DNA of 64,000 nt from Limnephilus marmoratus (GCA_917880885.1 OU862907.1:71977072-72041071); one strand, 5' to 3'; shown: positions 11,821 to 24,686, numbered from the stretch's first letter. The notes: a model not told the origin generated them from the sequence alone. Made by a program: numbers and translations.

Positions 11821-12990
11821 CCAATTTTCATTTCAGTAGATAATTGCTCGCATGCGATAATTATGTACTTTGTCTATGGTTTTTCTATCATCTAGTAATT
11901 ATCTACTAATTTTCGATATAAAGCGTATTTTGGAATTTCTAATAGATAATTATCTATTACAAAGCAGTAGATAATTAGACTATTGGTTTTAGCAGTAGTT
12001 CAACTGTCAAAAAGTGTCACTTGTACGGTTTCACCTTACTTTACTTCCATTCCAACACAGTGGTACGATGCATTTTAGTAAGCATGTGTGTGTGTTACAA
12101 TGCAATATTTGATATCAAATAACTTAGGAAATTTGGTAATAATTAAAAGAAATATTTATTTTATTTATTTATTACAAAATCCTTTTTAAAATGTATAACA
12201 ATTTTTGACAATAAAATATAAAACTATACAATAATAAGTTTAAAAGTTGAGTAATCAGTATACTATTTTATTGTATTTTTGTTTAATTTGTAAATTATGC
12301 TATTCTACTAAGCTATGCCTGTCCCAGAGTAGCGTTATAGAATGCAATTCTATTTTATTGTATTTGTCATAGTATGTATTTATTTTTACCTATAAGAACC
12401 TACACATTATGCATTTTTATTAGTTCACGATTGAAATACATTAAACAAATGTTATTTTATTAATACAGTTTCATTTAACTCTTAATTCAACACAGCTAAT
12501 GATCAAATAGTAACAGAAAGTCCAAAGGTAAAGCAAAAGTCGGTAATATTTTGAAAAACACGCAAGAGGAAACAACTACTTGTTATAATGTAATCGTATT
12601 TTTGTTTCATATCATAGTGTTTCCATACAAACGAAGTATTGAAAATCTGTAAGGCGCAGATGCCAATCAAATACTTCTCACCTCCGCTCACCACAAATCA
12701 ACTTTGATTCGAATAAAACCTTTGGACGCCAATCTTCGACTATACAGTCGAAGAATGTCAATTTGCGGCAAGCATGAGACTCACCCTTCACGGCGTGGGC
12801 ATTCCTAATGTATCATCCCTGGAAAGGAGTGGGGTGTTGGGCTATTGCCATTAAAACCCACTTTTAAATGAACATAAGCATAGTATATTGTTTAAAGGAA
12901 TAACTGTTAATAAATGACATATAAAAAGGACTCACCCGGGACCTTGAATCAACCTAATTCTAACTATCTACCAATTTACCCCCCCCCCCT
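11821..12990. other. AT-rich stretch, no gene seen
   Basis: Contains several copies of a TAGATAATTA-type word at 11838-11985 and a small hairpin (CTTCGACTATACAGTCGAAG, near 12737). Nothing coding is recognised. Confidence 0.5.
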
Positions 12991-12999
12991 CGGACTGCA

Positions 13000-13754
13000 G
13001 CTGCGAGTTGGAGGCCCTTGTGGCCTCTCCCGGAGACGCCTGGTGTGAATTTCTACCGATTGGGAGGCCCAAACTCTCTCCATCAATCGGTAAAACTCCG
13101 CTCGACTGTGGCAGGCGGAATCCTATGACCCTCCGCGGGATGCCGATCCTCCTGCTTCCTCTCCTGGCCTCGGCTCTGGAGCCGAACGATCACCGATGGT
13201 GGGGACCCATGAACCTCTCCTGACTATCGGTCCTATTGCAAATGGTGGCGACACTCTTACTCCTTTACGGCGCGAGTTCTCCAAAAATGGCGAGCACCAC
13301 GGGATTGTCGGCCGCGGGAAAATGATTATTGCCAGCGTACACTACTTGTTACCGACAGGATGGCTCTGCTCACTCCCGATTACTCTTTGTGAGCCCCGGC
13401 CACAATAACATGCCGCCGAATTATTCCCGACTCGATTAAACACGATCTCACTCGCGATTTTGAGGGTTTTTCTTTGAAAACCATTAATAAGATTTCACTA
13501 AAAATCCGTTGTCGCCCGCGTATACTTTCTTAAATTCTTTTTCGTACAATTAGCACATTTTACTCGCAATGTGTGACTCGTCGATTCCAAAGCGGGCCGC
13601 TCTTCTCGCTTCGAAATCAAAGTGTGCGGAACCGGAACAACGCCCTCTCGCGCCTCGCCTAGACACCAAAAATCCTGAGAGTGTCGCCAACATTATCATT
13701 TTTTTAAAGTACTTGACGGAATAATACATTTTTAAGAATTGCTTCATAACAATA
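13000..13754 (-). mobile_element. Possible gypsy-type 3' LTR region
   Basis: On the minus strand a purine tract (GAGGGAAGGGGGG, about 13755-13768) is preceded by the coding-like FEGKHFRGKGG, often seen at the pol end of insect gypsy elements. It is followed by TATTGTTATG. The segment below is GC-richer than its surroundings. No matching second LTR or target duplication was found, so this is tentative. Confidence 0.35.
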
Positions 13755-14472
13755 CCCCCCTTCCCTCGAAAATGTTTGCCCTCAAACAATATTGAAAAAC
13801 ACCTATTTAAACCTATACTGGCTAGACTGGTCCCGAGGAGTAACAAAAACAAACATTCAACCATTATAAATGAGCATCATAATTTGGAAAATAAAACTTA
13901 TTTACTAACGGATAACAAAACTTACGAAGAATGGGTGTGCCGCAGCTCCAATCGCACCCATCGAGCGTGTAGCCGGATGGTTGAGCCTGCGATGCAGCCA
14001 TTCTCGAACTTAAAGATAATTTAAGATAAAAGTAGCTTAATTACAAATTTAAGCAGATGTTACGTGAACGGAGTCAGCAAGCACCCACAGTATTGGAATA
14101 CCGGGTGATGAGAAATTGACGAATGTCGAAGACTGCCGTTAGCGTTACATCTACAACAGAAAACATTTTTGAACATAAATTGTATGAAAACTTATAGGTA
14201 TAAAAATAAATATATATAATCTCCTTCTCAACACATCTATACAACTTAGCATTAAAGCTTCACTGACCCATAAATTGGGTGATTAGGCCAATCAGGCATC
14301 ACTTTTTTTTTATTATTAGGGAGGCAAGCCAACCCTCACTTTTCACTGAGTCTACTTCTCCGTTAGAGATAAAAACATACTTTGAATAAATTCTATCTAC
14401 TCTAACTAATTCGGTCCTTGGGTGAATAATATTTAACCAACAACAATTATACATTGTAAAGGTAATTTTAAA

Positions 14473-14620
14473 AGTGTACAACCACCGCATCGGATGGTGC
14501 CAAATAATTTTTTTTATTAGTATACAACCAACGCATCGGATGGTGCCAAATGATTTTTTATAGTATACAACCAACGCATCGGATGGTGCCAAATAATTTT
14601 TTAATAGTATACAACCAACT
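14473..14620. repeat. Tandem repeat, about 48-bp unit, 3-4 copies
   Basis: Repeated CAACGCATCGGATGGTGCC followed by AAATRATTTTTT and AGTATACAACC. The first copy has CACCGCATCGG and the last is truncated at CAACTG. Confidence 0.9.
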
Positions 14621-15300
14621 GTTTTAGAAGGTGTGATTTGTTAATAGATGTGCAGCTATATTATAGTGCAGTCATTTAATATACGTTCATCTGTGTAGAA
14701 GACGTTTCAGTAATTACAGAACAATATTTTAAGGCTTTCCCTATAAACCGTTGTTCATCCATATCGTACAAAATATCAATGGTATAAGTCTCTTAGGACA
14801 ATACTAATAGTATACATTTTAATTCTGTACAAATATATATATAACTATTTCCAACATTGGCTTATAATGTGGAAGGATATTTAGAACCACATCGTCCCAC
14901 ATTATAAGTTTTCTAAAATCTTATAAATAAAGAGTACATAACCAGTGTCAAAACCTTTTTTTTTTTGTATTATAAAGTGTTAATAGAATTAAAACGCTTT
15001 TTCAAAAGTAGAGGCTTAGCTGACGCAGCCCATGTTTAAAGAGTAAAAATAATAGTTAAATATTTTACTATGAAAACAAAACAAAAATTGTATTTACTCC
15101 CAAGTTTAGTAATAAGTTATGTAACCTTAATGATGAAACCAAGTCTAATAGTGTCAATGCACTCCAGGTGAATAACTAAATTCTTTATTTCGAATCCACT
15201 TTGAAAACAAAGAGTTACTACACTGGTATCTCTGTGTTTACTAAGTAAGTACAAACATAAAAAAAACGGCATATAACATCTATGCACATAGTTAAAAATG

Positions 15301-15538
15301 ATATACATGAAATACACGGAGATAGAGAGCGGATATGTCCGTGCATCCCATGATACAAAACTTACAACTAACAGAAAGAAAGTATGCCTGAAACACACGG
15401 AGATAGAGAGCGGACAAGTCCGTGTATCTCAGGATACAAAACTTACAACTAACAAAAAGAAAGTATGCCTGAAACACACGGAGATAGAGAGCGGACAAGT
15501 CCGTGTATCTCAGGATACAAAACTTACAACTAACAAAA
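15301..15538. repeat. Tandem repeat, 81-bp unit, 3 copies
   Basis: The unit contains GGAGATAGAGAGCGGACAAG, CCGTGTATCTCAGGATACAA and AACTTACAACTAACA. Copies 2 and 3 look identical over most of their length; copy 1 differs at several positions. It lies downstream, in minus orientation, of a purine tract at about 15730, so it may belong to the LTR of the gypsy relic. Confidence 0.9.
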
Positions 15539-15728
15539 CCTAAATAAATTCATCTGTTAAGCCGACATCCGAATTTGCGTCTGTTTTATCTTTAATACTA
15601 TCGACAATTTATACATACACTCGCAGATATATAGTTTTAAATACATTCTCAACTCGAGCATTAGCACCAGAGTTGAGGATGTTATTGTAAGGAAACAAAC
15701 CAGCATATCATTACCAACATCAAACTTA

Positions 15729-15740
15729 TAAAACACCCCC
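15729..15740 (-). other. Putative polypurine tract and 3' LTR start of gypsy relic
   Basis: The minus strand reads CGCGGGGGG immediately followed by TGTTTTATAAG, the usual junction between polypurine tract and LTR. A TATA-like TATATATCTG follows further down. The matching 5' LTR is not seen above 17816. Confidence 0.45.
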
Positions 15741-15934
15741 CGCGAAGTAAATAACCCATTTCCGTAGAAATGAACCTATGACAGGAGAAAAGACTGTCAG
15801 CATGTCGGGTCGTTTCAACTCGGTTGATCAGGCCGGGTTAAAACTCCCAAGCATCAAATATTAACTAACAGATATGATAATTTGCAGTACTCGGTAGGGA
15901 TGGCCAGACCCTCCGAAGTATTGCCACAATAAGA

Positions 15935-16150
15935 CTATACCGGTATATTATTTGATTTTACTATATCTTTCACATGAAAATCACCCGCAACTTTTCCGTT
16001 TAAGTCTGCAAGTGTATAAATTAAGTTGGATTTTTTCTTTACTACCACGTTCTGAACAAACCGGGGTGCCAATTTTTGTGCAAAATAATTCAATGCGTTA
16101 GATTGCGCAAAATTCCTCCGCCACACCACATCACCAACCTGATAGGTAAT
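15935..16150 (-). pseudogene. Integrase C-terminal remnant of gypsy element
   Basis: The frame reads VGDVVWRRNFAQSNALNYFA and later KNVKDI-like residues: the C-terminal part of a Ty3/gypsy integrase that normally follows the DDE core. Here it directly abuts the end of the protease and RT-start segment near 16140-16150, so RT, RNase H and the integrase core have been deleted. Confidence 0.7.
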
Positions 16151-16740
16151 GTGTTTTCTGCGCAGGTTGTAATGATTTTATGCTTCACTAAATGTGTTAA
16201 ACCCAAACCTTTTTTTTCATAGGAAATAGAGTCAAATTTACTAACAATTTTCGAAAGAGCTCTGCTTTCGGAAACCGATAATGAAGAAGCAGGGCGAATT
16301 GCTCGTAATTCATTAATGTGACCCGCATGGTCAGGTTCGTGCACGTCTGGAAACAGTTCCGGTGCGATTCGAAACTGCTTCCAAAAGTTGACCCCCAAAA
16401 TAAAATTAGGTGATAATGATGGAATGACGTAAAAGACAACCTGCCTTGTGATTGTATTGTACGTCACCGGCAAAGTTATAGTACCCAGAACAGACTGACT
16501 CGAGCCGTCAGCTGTTGTAACGCTATAATCTACTTTAACTAATTCTACTCCTAAATCTAAAAATATCTTATAACTATCCCCCCCTAAACATGACAAAGAA
16601 GCACCACTGTCTAGCAATGCTTTATAATTATTATTTAGAACAAAAATGTCGGCATAAGGACGCTCATCCTCTGTACTATCCTTCTCCTGTGGCAGTGCGT
16701 CCACCGCTTGAGGAGACGGGCTAGAAAGGAATTGTTGCAC
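16140..16740 (-). pseudogene. Gypsy retropepsin plus first residues of RT
   Basis: An aspartic protease with catalytic motif LLDSGAS about 40 residues in and the conserved ILGVNFW near its end. It is followed by the linker that leads into RT (LGLTHLVKHKIITT, LPIR). The frame then crosses a deletion junction into integrase-tail sequence. It would process Gag and Pol in an intact element. Confidence 0.82.
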
Positions 16741-16811
16741 TAGGCGGAGCCAACGCTTCCACTCCCTCTTTCTTTGTGCACAAGAAGGGGCGCGGTAAGA
16801 TTGACTCGTTT

Positions 16812-17816
16812 CTAGTTTTTTGGATCTTTAGTATATTTCTTATTGTTAATACTACTAACATGTGGTTTCCTATTATCGCTATCTTTTTTCCAACAATTTG
16901 TTATTGAATGACCTTTGATTTTGCAGTAAGTACAAACAAGAGATTTATTTTGTTGATTTATTGTATCTTGTTTAGAAAAATTATTCATATTGTTCGCCGT
17001 AGGTTTAGAATTCCTAGAAGGGTTAAAATTATTATTATTGTTATTATTATTGAATGTCTTGTAATTGTTTGTATTATTGAAAGGCTTATTGTAACTATTG
17101 GAGAACGAATTAAATTTTTTAAAGTTACCGGACTTATATTGAGTGTCTACTAATTTTGGAATTGCTGAGGACGTTGAGGCCTCAGTGTACGACTCGAGTT
17201 TAGCAGCGCACCTCGTAAGTTCCTCAAACGAACTAAAATCTCTGGATGACATCAAGTTAGCATACATAGGCAACAATGCTTTCATGGCTATCCGCAAAAG
17301 TTTAACCTCAGGAATTTTACAATCCAATTTATTGTTAAGCGCTTTAAGTCTCAAAGTGAATTCTAAAACTGACATTCCCTTGGGCTGTTTATAATTTAGA
17401 ATCTCATTTTCCAGATCTAATTGCCTATCCTGTCCCTCAAATTGTTTTATTAATAAGCTGGATAGGTCATCCCATTCTAAGTCTGGACTATTAATTGACC
17501 TATACCATAGAAGTGCTAACCCGTCTAAAATTTCACTGAAAGATTTAACTAAGTCTTTATGAGAAATGTTGCGTGTCCTACAACGCTCTTCGACCAAAAG
17601 CAGAAAATCTCTCACGCAGCTTTTACCATCGTACTTGACATCCCAATTTGTAAGCCCCCGCGATGATGAGTCTTTATAAATAACCTTGGTATGTTTAATA
17701 ACCGTGACCTTCTCCTCTGTTTCATTGTCAGAATCTAGATCCGAATCACTTTCCTCCAGAACCAGATTTAATGATTTCTTCATAGTTTTGTTATAGGCGC
17801 GCGCTCGTGAACGCAA
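16812..17816 (-). CDS. Ty3/gypsy Gag protein
   Basis: 334 residues starting MRSRARAYNK. Residues about 55-210 match the retrotransposon Gag capsid pattern (WDVKYDGKSCVRDFLLLVEE, then SEILDGLALLWYRS, then KQPKGMSVLEFTLRLKALN-type text). An Asn-rich linker follows (residues 235-275), then one CCHC zinc knuckle, CTYCKIKGHSITNC, for RNA packaging. The frame is intact and separated from the protease frame by about 70 bp, implying a frameshift or spliced expression as in many gypsy elements. Since pol is deleted this copy cannot move by itself, but Gag could still be made if it is transcribed. Confidence 0.88.
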   Translation of the reverse strand: MRSRARAYNKTMKKSLNLVLEESDSDLDSDNETEEKVTVIKHTKVIYKDSSSRGLTNWDVKYDGKSCVRDFLLLVEERCRTRNISHKDLVKSFSEILDGLALLWYRSINSPDLEWDDLSSLLIKQFEGQDRQLDLENEILNYKQPKGMSVLEFTLRLKALNNKLDCKIPEVKLLRIAMKALLPMYANLMSSRDFSSFEELTRCAAKLESYTEASTSSAIPKLVDTQYKSGNFKKFNSFSNSYNKPFNNTNNYKTFNNNNNNNNFNPSRNSKPTANNMNNFSKQDTINQQNKSLVCTYCKIKGHSITNCWKKDSDNRKPHVSSINNKKYTKDPKN

Positions 17817-18248
17817 CGCTTGGGCGGTGCCCTCCGGTTCGATGGATCGTGAAGTTAATTCCTTTATAAGATCATCCTTGGATGCTAAACAGCTGGATCT
17901 AAACGTGCGACAGACGAGAGTACATAAGTTTGTACATTGTCGATTTACGGCCGCTGTTACAAATGCCGACCAAGATATTAATATAAGTTTATTAAATCTT
18001 TACCCTGAGCGGAAAATGTTAAATTATTACATTAAGTTAATTCCATTATTACATCATGTTTTTTGTCTTGCATGTTTTTTGTTTACTCATTGTTAAAAAT
18101 AGATACCACCAATTTTGTTTTTCCTTTACACTCTGAAATACAGAAACCTATGTAAGCGCAATGAACAAGCTCTAAGGAGCTAATCTATATCTTTTCTTAA
18201 TATGGAAATGATTGCATACGAAATCGGCTATCGAATTTGAATTGAAAT
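17817..18248. other. Gypsy leader and flank, no gene seen
   Basis: Upstream (minus strand) of gag. No LTR matching the 15.7-kb end could be identified here, so the 5' LTR seems to be lost. Confidence 0.4.
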
Positions 18249-18492
18249 TTGAAAATCGAATCCCATTTAATTTATTTAAAGCTATACCTTAATGTTAATA
18301 AATGCATAACAATGAGATTTTTTAAAATAAAAAATCCAATTCTTTTTAATTACACAATCAATAACTTCATTCTCGAATCAGTTTCCGAAATTAATGACTT
18401 AGGTGTTACTTTCGACACCAAACTTAGCTTCATACCACACATTGAAAATATCTCAAAGAAGGGTTTAAAAATGTTAGGTTTTGTACTAATAG
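18249..18492 (+). pseudogene. LINE RT fragment, left half of a split LINE
   Basis: The frame contains NVNKCITMRFFK and INDLGVTFDTKLSFIPHI, then KMLGFVL: the thumb and post-catalytic part of a Jockey/CR1-group reverse transcriptase. Just after GFVL it is cut by the 12-kb foldback element. The next residues of the same protein (AKDFTDIKTLKLLYTS) are found at 30540. Confidence 0.85.
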
Positions 18493-19976
18493 TAGGAGCG
18501 GCGACGACATTAAACCTGTAATGATAGGTCTCCCAAAAATCATACACAAAAATCGTTAGATCATTCATAGGGGTACACAAAATGGTGGTGCTGCCATTTC
18601 TGAAACCGGTCAGCACTAAAAAAAAATAATTTTGAAAAAAATTATTTTTCAAGACTTCTGTAATCATAAGTCTCCCAAATTCTGATTGTTCCTCGAGACA
18701 GGGGAGGGGTAGGACTATACGAAAAAGCAGTGCTGCCCGTCCCCCTAATGGGCCGTCTCAGTTGCTGCCGAGAAATAAGAGACGCCTCGTACGAGGTATC
18801 TGTAATCATCGGTCTCCCAAAAAAAACAAAGCTTATCTGAAAGATCATCAAATTTTGTGAAAGAAAAACCACTGCTGCCGTTTCCAAAAAGTGGACAAGA
18901 TGGCGGCAGCAGCGTTTGAAAGTCGCCCTCCTTTCTTATGACTTTCGTTACATAAAAGACACCTCGTACCTAGGTATCTATATTCATCGACTTCCTCAAA
19001 AACCAAACTTATCTGAAAGATCATCAAATTTTGTGTAAGAAAAACCACTACTGCCATTTCCAAAAAGTGGACAAGATGGCGGCAGCAGCGTTTGAAAGTC
19101 GCCCTCCGCGCAACCGAAATTGGCGTTTGAATTCGGTTTTATCAGCGATCGCCGGGTTTTTTTCGATTTGTATTATTGAAATACGCCTTCTACTATCACG
19201 AACAATGAATTTTACGTGTCGTTGATCGTTTAAATAAATGAAATCGCATATTTTATGCTATATTTTTCGATTTTTCAGCCGTTTTCATTGTGTTTTTATA
19301 CATTCTTATGTCTTTCGTTAATAAGAGACACTTCGTACTCAGGTATCTATAATCATCGGTCTCCTCAAAAAACTAAAGCTTTTATGAAAGATCATCAAAT
19401 TTTGTATAAGAAAAACCACTGCTGCCGTTTCTAAAAAGTGGACAAGATGGCGGCAGCAGCGTTTGAAAGTCGCTCTTCGCGCAACCGAAATTGGCGTTTA
19501 GATTCGGTTTCATCAGCGATCGCCCGGTTTTTTTTCGATATTTATTATTGAAATACGCCTTTCACTATCACGAACAATTAATTTTACGTGTCGTTGATTG
19601 TTTAAATAAATGAAATCGTATATTTTATGCGATATTGTTCGATTTTTCAGCCGTTTTCATTGTGTGTTTTTATACTTTCTTATGTCTTTCGTTAATAAGA
19701 GACACTTCGTACCCAGGTATCTATAATCATCGGACTCCTCAAAAAACTAAAGCTTATCTGAAAGATCATCAAATTTTGTATAAGAAAAACGACTGCTGCC
19801 GTTTCCAAAAAGTAGACAAGATGGCGGCAGCAGCGTTTGAAAGTCGCCCTCCGCGCAACCGAAATTGGCGTTTGAATTCGGTTTTATCAGCGATCGCCGG
19901 GTTTTTTTCGATATTTATTATTGAAATACGCCTTCCACTATCACGAACAATTAATTTTACGTGTCGATGATTGTTT
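18493..19976 (+). repeat. Left arm of foldback element
   Basis: After an outer 300-bp segment come four repeats of a unit centred on the hairpin CTGCTGCCG...CGGCAGCAG, at about 18892, 19067, 19438 and 19810 (steps of 175, 371, 372). Full units contain GTGGACAAGATGGCGGCAGC and GCGATCGCC and end near TTAATTTTACGTGTCG. Confidence 0.9.
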
Positions 19977-20099
19977 ACATAAATGAAATCGCATATTTTA
20001 TGCGATGTTTTTCGATTTTTCAGCCGTTTTCATTGTTTTTTTTTCTTACGTCTTTCGTTACATTTTATATTTTTAAATAAAGACTACCTGAAACGTGAA

Positions 20100-22040
20100 G
20101 TTTTTTTGGCTATATTTTTTGGCAGAAAAAGAGACTTTGACCCTACATTGTAACGGAGTCTTAAGAGCCGTTCAGATACGCGGAAGTATTTTAGTCGAGC
20201 GGAGAGTTAGCCGTTAAATCCGTCCTGAAAAAGGGCATTGCTCCAGTATTATTACCTATCCAGTTTTTTAATCGGATTTCCGATCCGTTTGCCTTAATGG
20301 TTAATCGTAAAGTAAACCCTGATGTATGCGCCCATCCTAAGGACCCCTTCCACGCGTCCCTGCGCACGCACTGCCAGTGTTACTAACTTAGCAACTTTAT
20401 AGCTAGATCTAGCTATTAGTTATTTGATTATTTTATTATCATTATTTTATTATTATTACTATTATTTTATCTATCGATTTATTTGGGTCCCGTGACTCTA
20501 CAAGGATAAATAAGAACTGTACGAGATTGGAAAAACAAGTTGTTTGGTCAATAATATGTTTTTTAACTGATGTACACACTTCAAAATCGTATTTTTTTAC
20601 GTTTGGTGGTTACGCCAATATTCAATTTAAAAAAAAACGACAAAATCACTTTTACGGAAACATTACACATTCGTTTGGTGCTTACAGCATTTTCAAAGAT
20701 TGCATTTAAGGGTTCGCGGCGGTTACTACATTTTATTTGTTTGCTTTCTAATGGCACTTGTCGTTTAAAACAACTTGTCAGTATCTACGTACAATACCAT
20801 ACCCATGCGTGTTAGAAGAATTAGCATGATGTTCTGTTTTTTTCCTTTACTTAAGGCCAAGTGTAATCATTTTTTAATTTGAAATAATGATTATATTATT
20901 ACGCATATTGATAAACATAATGTTTTTAATAAGAAAAATATTTTTTATACATTTTTAAAATTAACATAGGCTTAGCATTTATCAAAACCAAATCAGAAAT
21001 ACGACCTTATTCTGACCATTTTTCGTATGTTTTAAAAAATATTTTTAATTGCTGAATATTCTCAAAGTATACCTTCAGGGGTTTTCTTTAAAACCTCGTA
21101 AAGGAATTTAAAGAAAAATAAATTAATATGTTTTTAATTATTTTTTTCATAAATACCAATTTTCGTGTATTTTTAAACGCTGATAACAAATCTTCGGATT
21201 CGTTTATTTAAAAAAACGTTACGATAAATTGTTGGTATTATATTTTTCCATTTTTTAAAGACAATTTTATAATTTAAAACTTCAATTTAACAATGAAAAC
21301 CAAGAACTTTAATTACTAGCAAAAGCCCTCTGTCGTGTGGCGCCCATTTATCTTTCTGTTTACGGTAAGATTTGAAACTAAAAGCTTTTTTCAAATTATT
21401 TCAAAAGATGGCAGTAATCAATCGCGGTGAGAATCTAAGATATTATTATGTTTGTTTTTGGAGAGACAATTTCATCCATCTTCCTATACATGCAGGTACC
21501 TATTCGTTTTATGGTATGATTTGTGGATGGTCAATGGTGTTTGACCATCATAAACGATAATAAATCAGTAGGTATAGGATCTCTGTCTTGACACATAACT
21601 CCGTGCTAACAATTAATTCTGACGAATTCGACGGAAACATAAAATGTGATCATGATCCGTTGTTAGTTTTTACGGTTTTTTTTGTAGGTTTCAAAGGACA
21701 TTTTGAAATAGATGGATTATAAAAAAAAGTTTTTGGTGGACTGATTTTTTAAAGTTTCTTGATGTGTAATGGCTTAGTACGATAAAAGGTTATAAATGTA
21801 CATATTTATATTTTTGTTTGTGGTTTTATCAAATAGGTCCATAGTTAGGTACCTATTGTCCTAATACAATCCTTATTTGTATGTACCTACATTATGTTTA
21901 AAACATTTTTTTAAATTTGAATCATTCACACATTGTCGGTAAATTAGAGTTAAATTTATTTACATTTCTTCATAATTTTATTTGCTCTGGTATTATAAAA
22001 ATAATGAAAATAGTGAAGAACAGGACATAGTAGGTAGTTA
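20100..22040. other. Foldback interior, left part, no gene seen
   Basis: AT-rich. Short open frames only, without motifs. A GC-richer patch lies at 20165-20370. Confidence 0.5.
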
Positions 22041-22044
22041 CTCT

Positions 22045-22313
22045 CAGTATCGCCCTGGTGTAAGACCACCAAACAGAATTGAAACGTTACTTGAAATGGT
22101 TTTAGCCGTGTTTGGTGACCAGATCTAAATAGCTAGCTACTTCCCCACCTTCCGCTTCCCCATCTCCTTCCCCTTCCCACTACCTTCAGCCTCACAATAT
22201 ACCCCAATTTGGGGATTCCATAGTCGCATTGGCTCCAGACGGGAGCAGTTGGGGCTTGGGGTTACTTATGGCAGAGGTGTTGGTTATCCAATAAATGGTG
22301 CCGGGGCAGCGGC
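22045..22313 (-). repeat. Interspersed repeat (family A), copy 1
   Basis: Minus-strand copy of a repeat also at 27170-27440 and 55787-56165. It shares CCCAATTTGGGGAT-type text, the TGTGAGGCTGAAGGTAG block, a GGAAGGAGATGGGGAAG-like purine run, and TGGTCTTACACCAGGGCGATA. No coding capacity is evident and the class is unknown. Confidence 0.8.
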
Positions 22314-22321
22314 ACCCACAC

Positions 22322-24686
22322 TAGGGTGGAACACTTTTGTATGAAAAATATTTTTTTTTCGAATTTCGAATTGGAATACCAGGTAAAAGTTGCTTTATAT
22401 AATTGTAAATAACACGCCTCAATTTGGAAGTTCTAGCTCGACAGCTTGAGCCCCCGCCATAGGCTTGAAATTTAATTTTTTAAGTTTTTATAGACGTTTT
22501 GTATTATCCACACTATAAACAAAATAATAAGTAAATATAATATTTTATGAATTAAATGATAAAATAAAAGTAGATTTTAACCAATAAAATCATTAATTTC
22601 AAAAGTACACACAGGTTCAGAAAGTTATGTAGGTATAAATAACATAATTTTTTATGACAAAAATCCATTTTCGTCTCAAACCTTGGTACGAGCTTTCGAG
22701 ATGTTAATTTAGATTTTATGAATCCCTCTTGTCTTGTCTAGTCGCATACACTTAGTGCTGCTTTTGTCACAACTTTTACAAATCTTTCCACAGCCTGGGT
22801 GTGGCAATGCAGTCTCATAAACTCCAACACTGTATCTTCTCCATTTTCTATAAGATCTTGTAACTGCTTATCGGAAATATTCATCAGTATTAAGGGTTTG
22901 TATATATTTTGTTACCAGTCAATCATATCTACGTAAGAACGTGCATTTAAGTCCACTTTTGGCACCTCAAACATGCGCCAAACAGATTTTTTATTAACTT
23001 GACGAGCCTTTAAAATGCGTCTTGCAGCGAGTTCTCTAATGTGCTTACGTGAATCATACTCAACAACAAGTTTTCTGGATGAGCAAAGTAAGTGTTTCGA
23101 ATTATAACAGGATCCACTATCGCTAACAACTAGTTGGACAAATATCGAGTGTTGTTAATGAGCTTTCATAAATGATTTGAACCATCTTTGCAGGATGAAT
23201 GTGTTTTGATAGCAAACCAGTCAGGAGCGTATGATTTGCTAAAGTCACAAGATTTTGTTGTAGATTTTCCGTAGAAATATTCAAACGTAGTTTACGATTA
23301 GCTCTCGTCAACCAGCGGGCATGGGATAGCTTACCTGGGCTTCTCTGTAATAAATCAGGAGAGCAGGATCCGTTTATGACAGCAGTAGTAATTTCTTGTA
23401 AATATTTCTGGTCTGTACTGAGATCTGTGTATATTTGTGGAGGTAGTTCACCTTCTATCTTCTCAAAGTTGTCCAATGGCATCGTCTCGCATATCTCTAA
23501 TGCTTTACCAATTTGACCTGCAAACGATTTAGGTCCTGCAGTACGGCTATCCAAATAAGTAAACAAATGCCTCAATGGTAACACATTGGCGTGTAAGAGA
23601 CACACTATCCATTGCAATGGTCGAGATAGTCTGTTTTCCAAAAGACGAATCACGTATCTCACTTTCCCTGCATTTGTGTTTGTTCCATCACAGCCAAAAC
23701 CATTAAACCCTCTAGTGATATCTTTTCAGTCGTTAAAGAGCTGTTGAAAGCTTTTTCAATATTTCTTGCACTCCCCGATGTTGGAACCACATACCCAATA
23801 TAAATAGAACCTGGTTCTTTTATAATCGAAATATGTTCCTCTTGTACAATCATTCTAAACCTCTTTGATCCTTTTAAAACAGTTTTAGCCTGTTAGTGCG
23901 TTGGTCTTCTAAAAACATTTGTTCCTCTTTTGGCACTTTTTTCCTCAAACAAATACAGCTTACAAATTCATAACACTTTCGAGTGATAACTTTTTAGTAA
24001 CTGTAAGACTCGTTTGTGTGTGACAATTGGAATAGAAGATTTTATCCACAATTCTTCAATTTTTGTTCCAATTATTTCGGCAATTTCCAAAAACGTAGGT
24101 TCTTTAGATGTGTTATTCCTTACTTTTAAGTCTTGTCGAACCCATTCATAGAATTCCATCACATTTTCATAGGTAGGTAGGATATTCTCTTTCAAATCTG
24201 CACTTTCACCAAATATCGGACATTTTAACGTTTGTCTTGTAGAAGTCATGTTAAATCACTTAAAAAACGTTTATCAACAAGTACTCGTGAAAATAATTGA
24301 CGCGCGACCCTTCACTTTGAAACAATTATCCTTTAAACAAAACACTGCATTTCGTAGATTGTCACGTGCCGCCGCCCGCTTCGTCCCGCACTTTACTCCT
24401 TTATCACAGCGCCAATAATGAAATATTTGATTGCAACAGCTAGTTAACTATATTTAAATACGTCATTAAATAAAATAAACCTATTTTAATAAATTCTGTA
24501 CTGTTTTGTAGGCCGCGCAAATAGCCCCAAAACTGTCGTTTATGTAAATGTTCAATGTCTTGGCGGGGGCTTTTACCGTTGTCTGATATTTTTTATATTT
24601 TTAATTGAGGTAATTGATGGCAATTGGCAACTTAATACAACTATTCCAAATAAAAATTAGAAAAAAAAATATTTCGTTCCGCACTA
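22322..24686 (-). mobile_element. DNA transposon, copy 2 (8-bp target duplication)
   Basis: Same element as 7085-9606 with the same TAGGGTGGAAC and GTTCCGCACTA termini, flanked here by a different 8-bp duplication, ACCCACAC (22314-22321 and 24687-24694). The distinct duplications prove two independent insertions rather than a segmental duplication. Confidence 0.93.
22690..24249 (-). pseudogene. Transposase-like gene of copy 2, disrupted
   Basis: Begins MTSTRQTLKCPIFGESADLK at 24249. The longest intact piece is 23123-23662 (RPLQWIVCLLHANVLPLRHL, DLSTDQKYLQEI, ARWLTRANRKLRLNISTENL). A 2-base loss near 23695 breaks the CDGTNTNAG region. The stops near 23900 and 23975 also occur in copy 1. A CHTQAVERFVK-type C-terminus is present but out of frame. 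Confidence 0.75.

Noticed and set aside
15301..15538. CRISPR-like repeat array
   Set aside because: Three direct 81-bp repeats without unique spacers in an insect-like nuclear genome; an ordinary tandem repeat.
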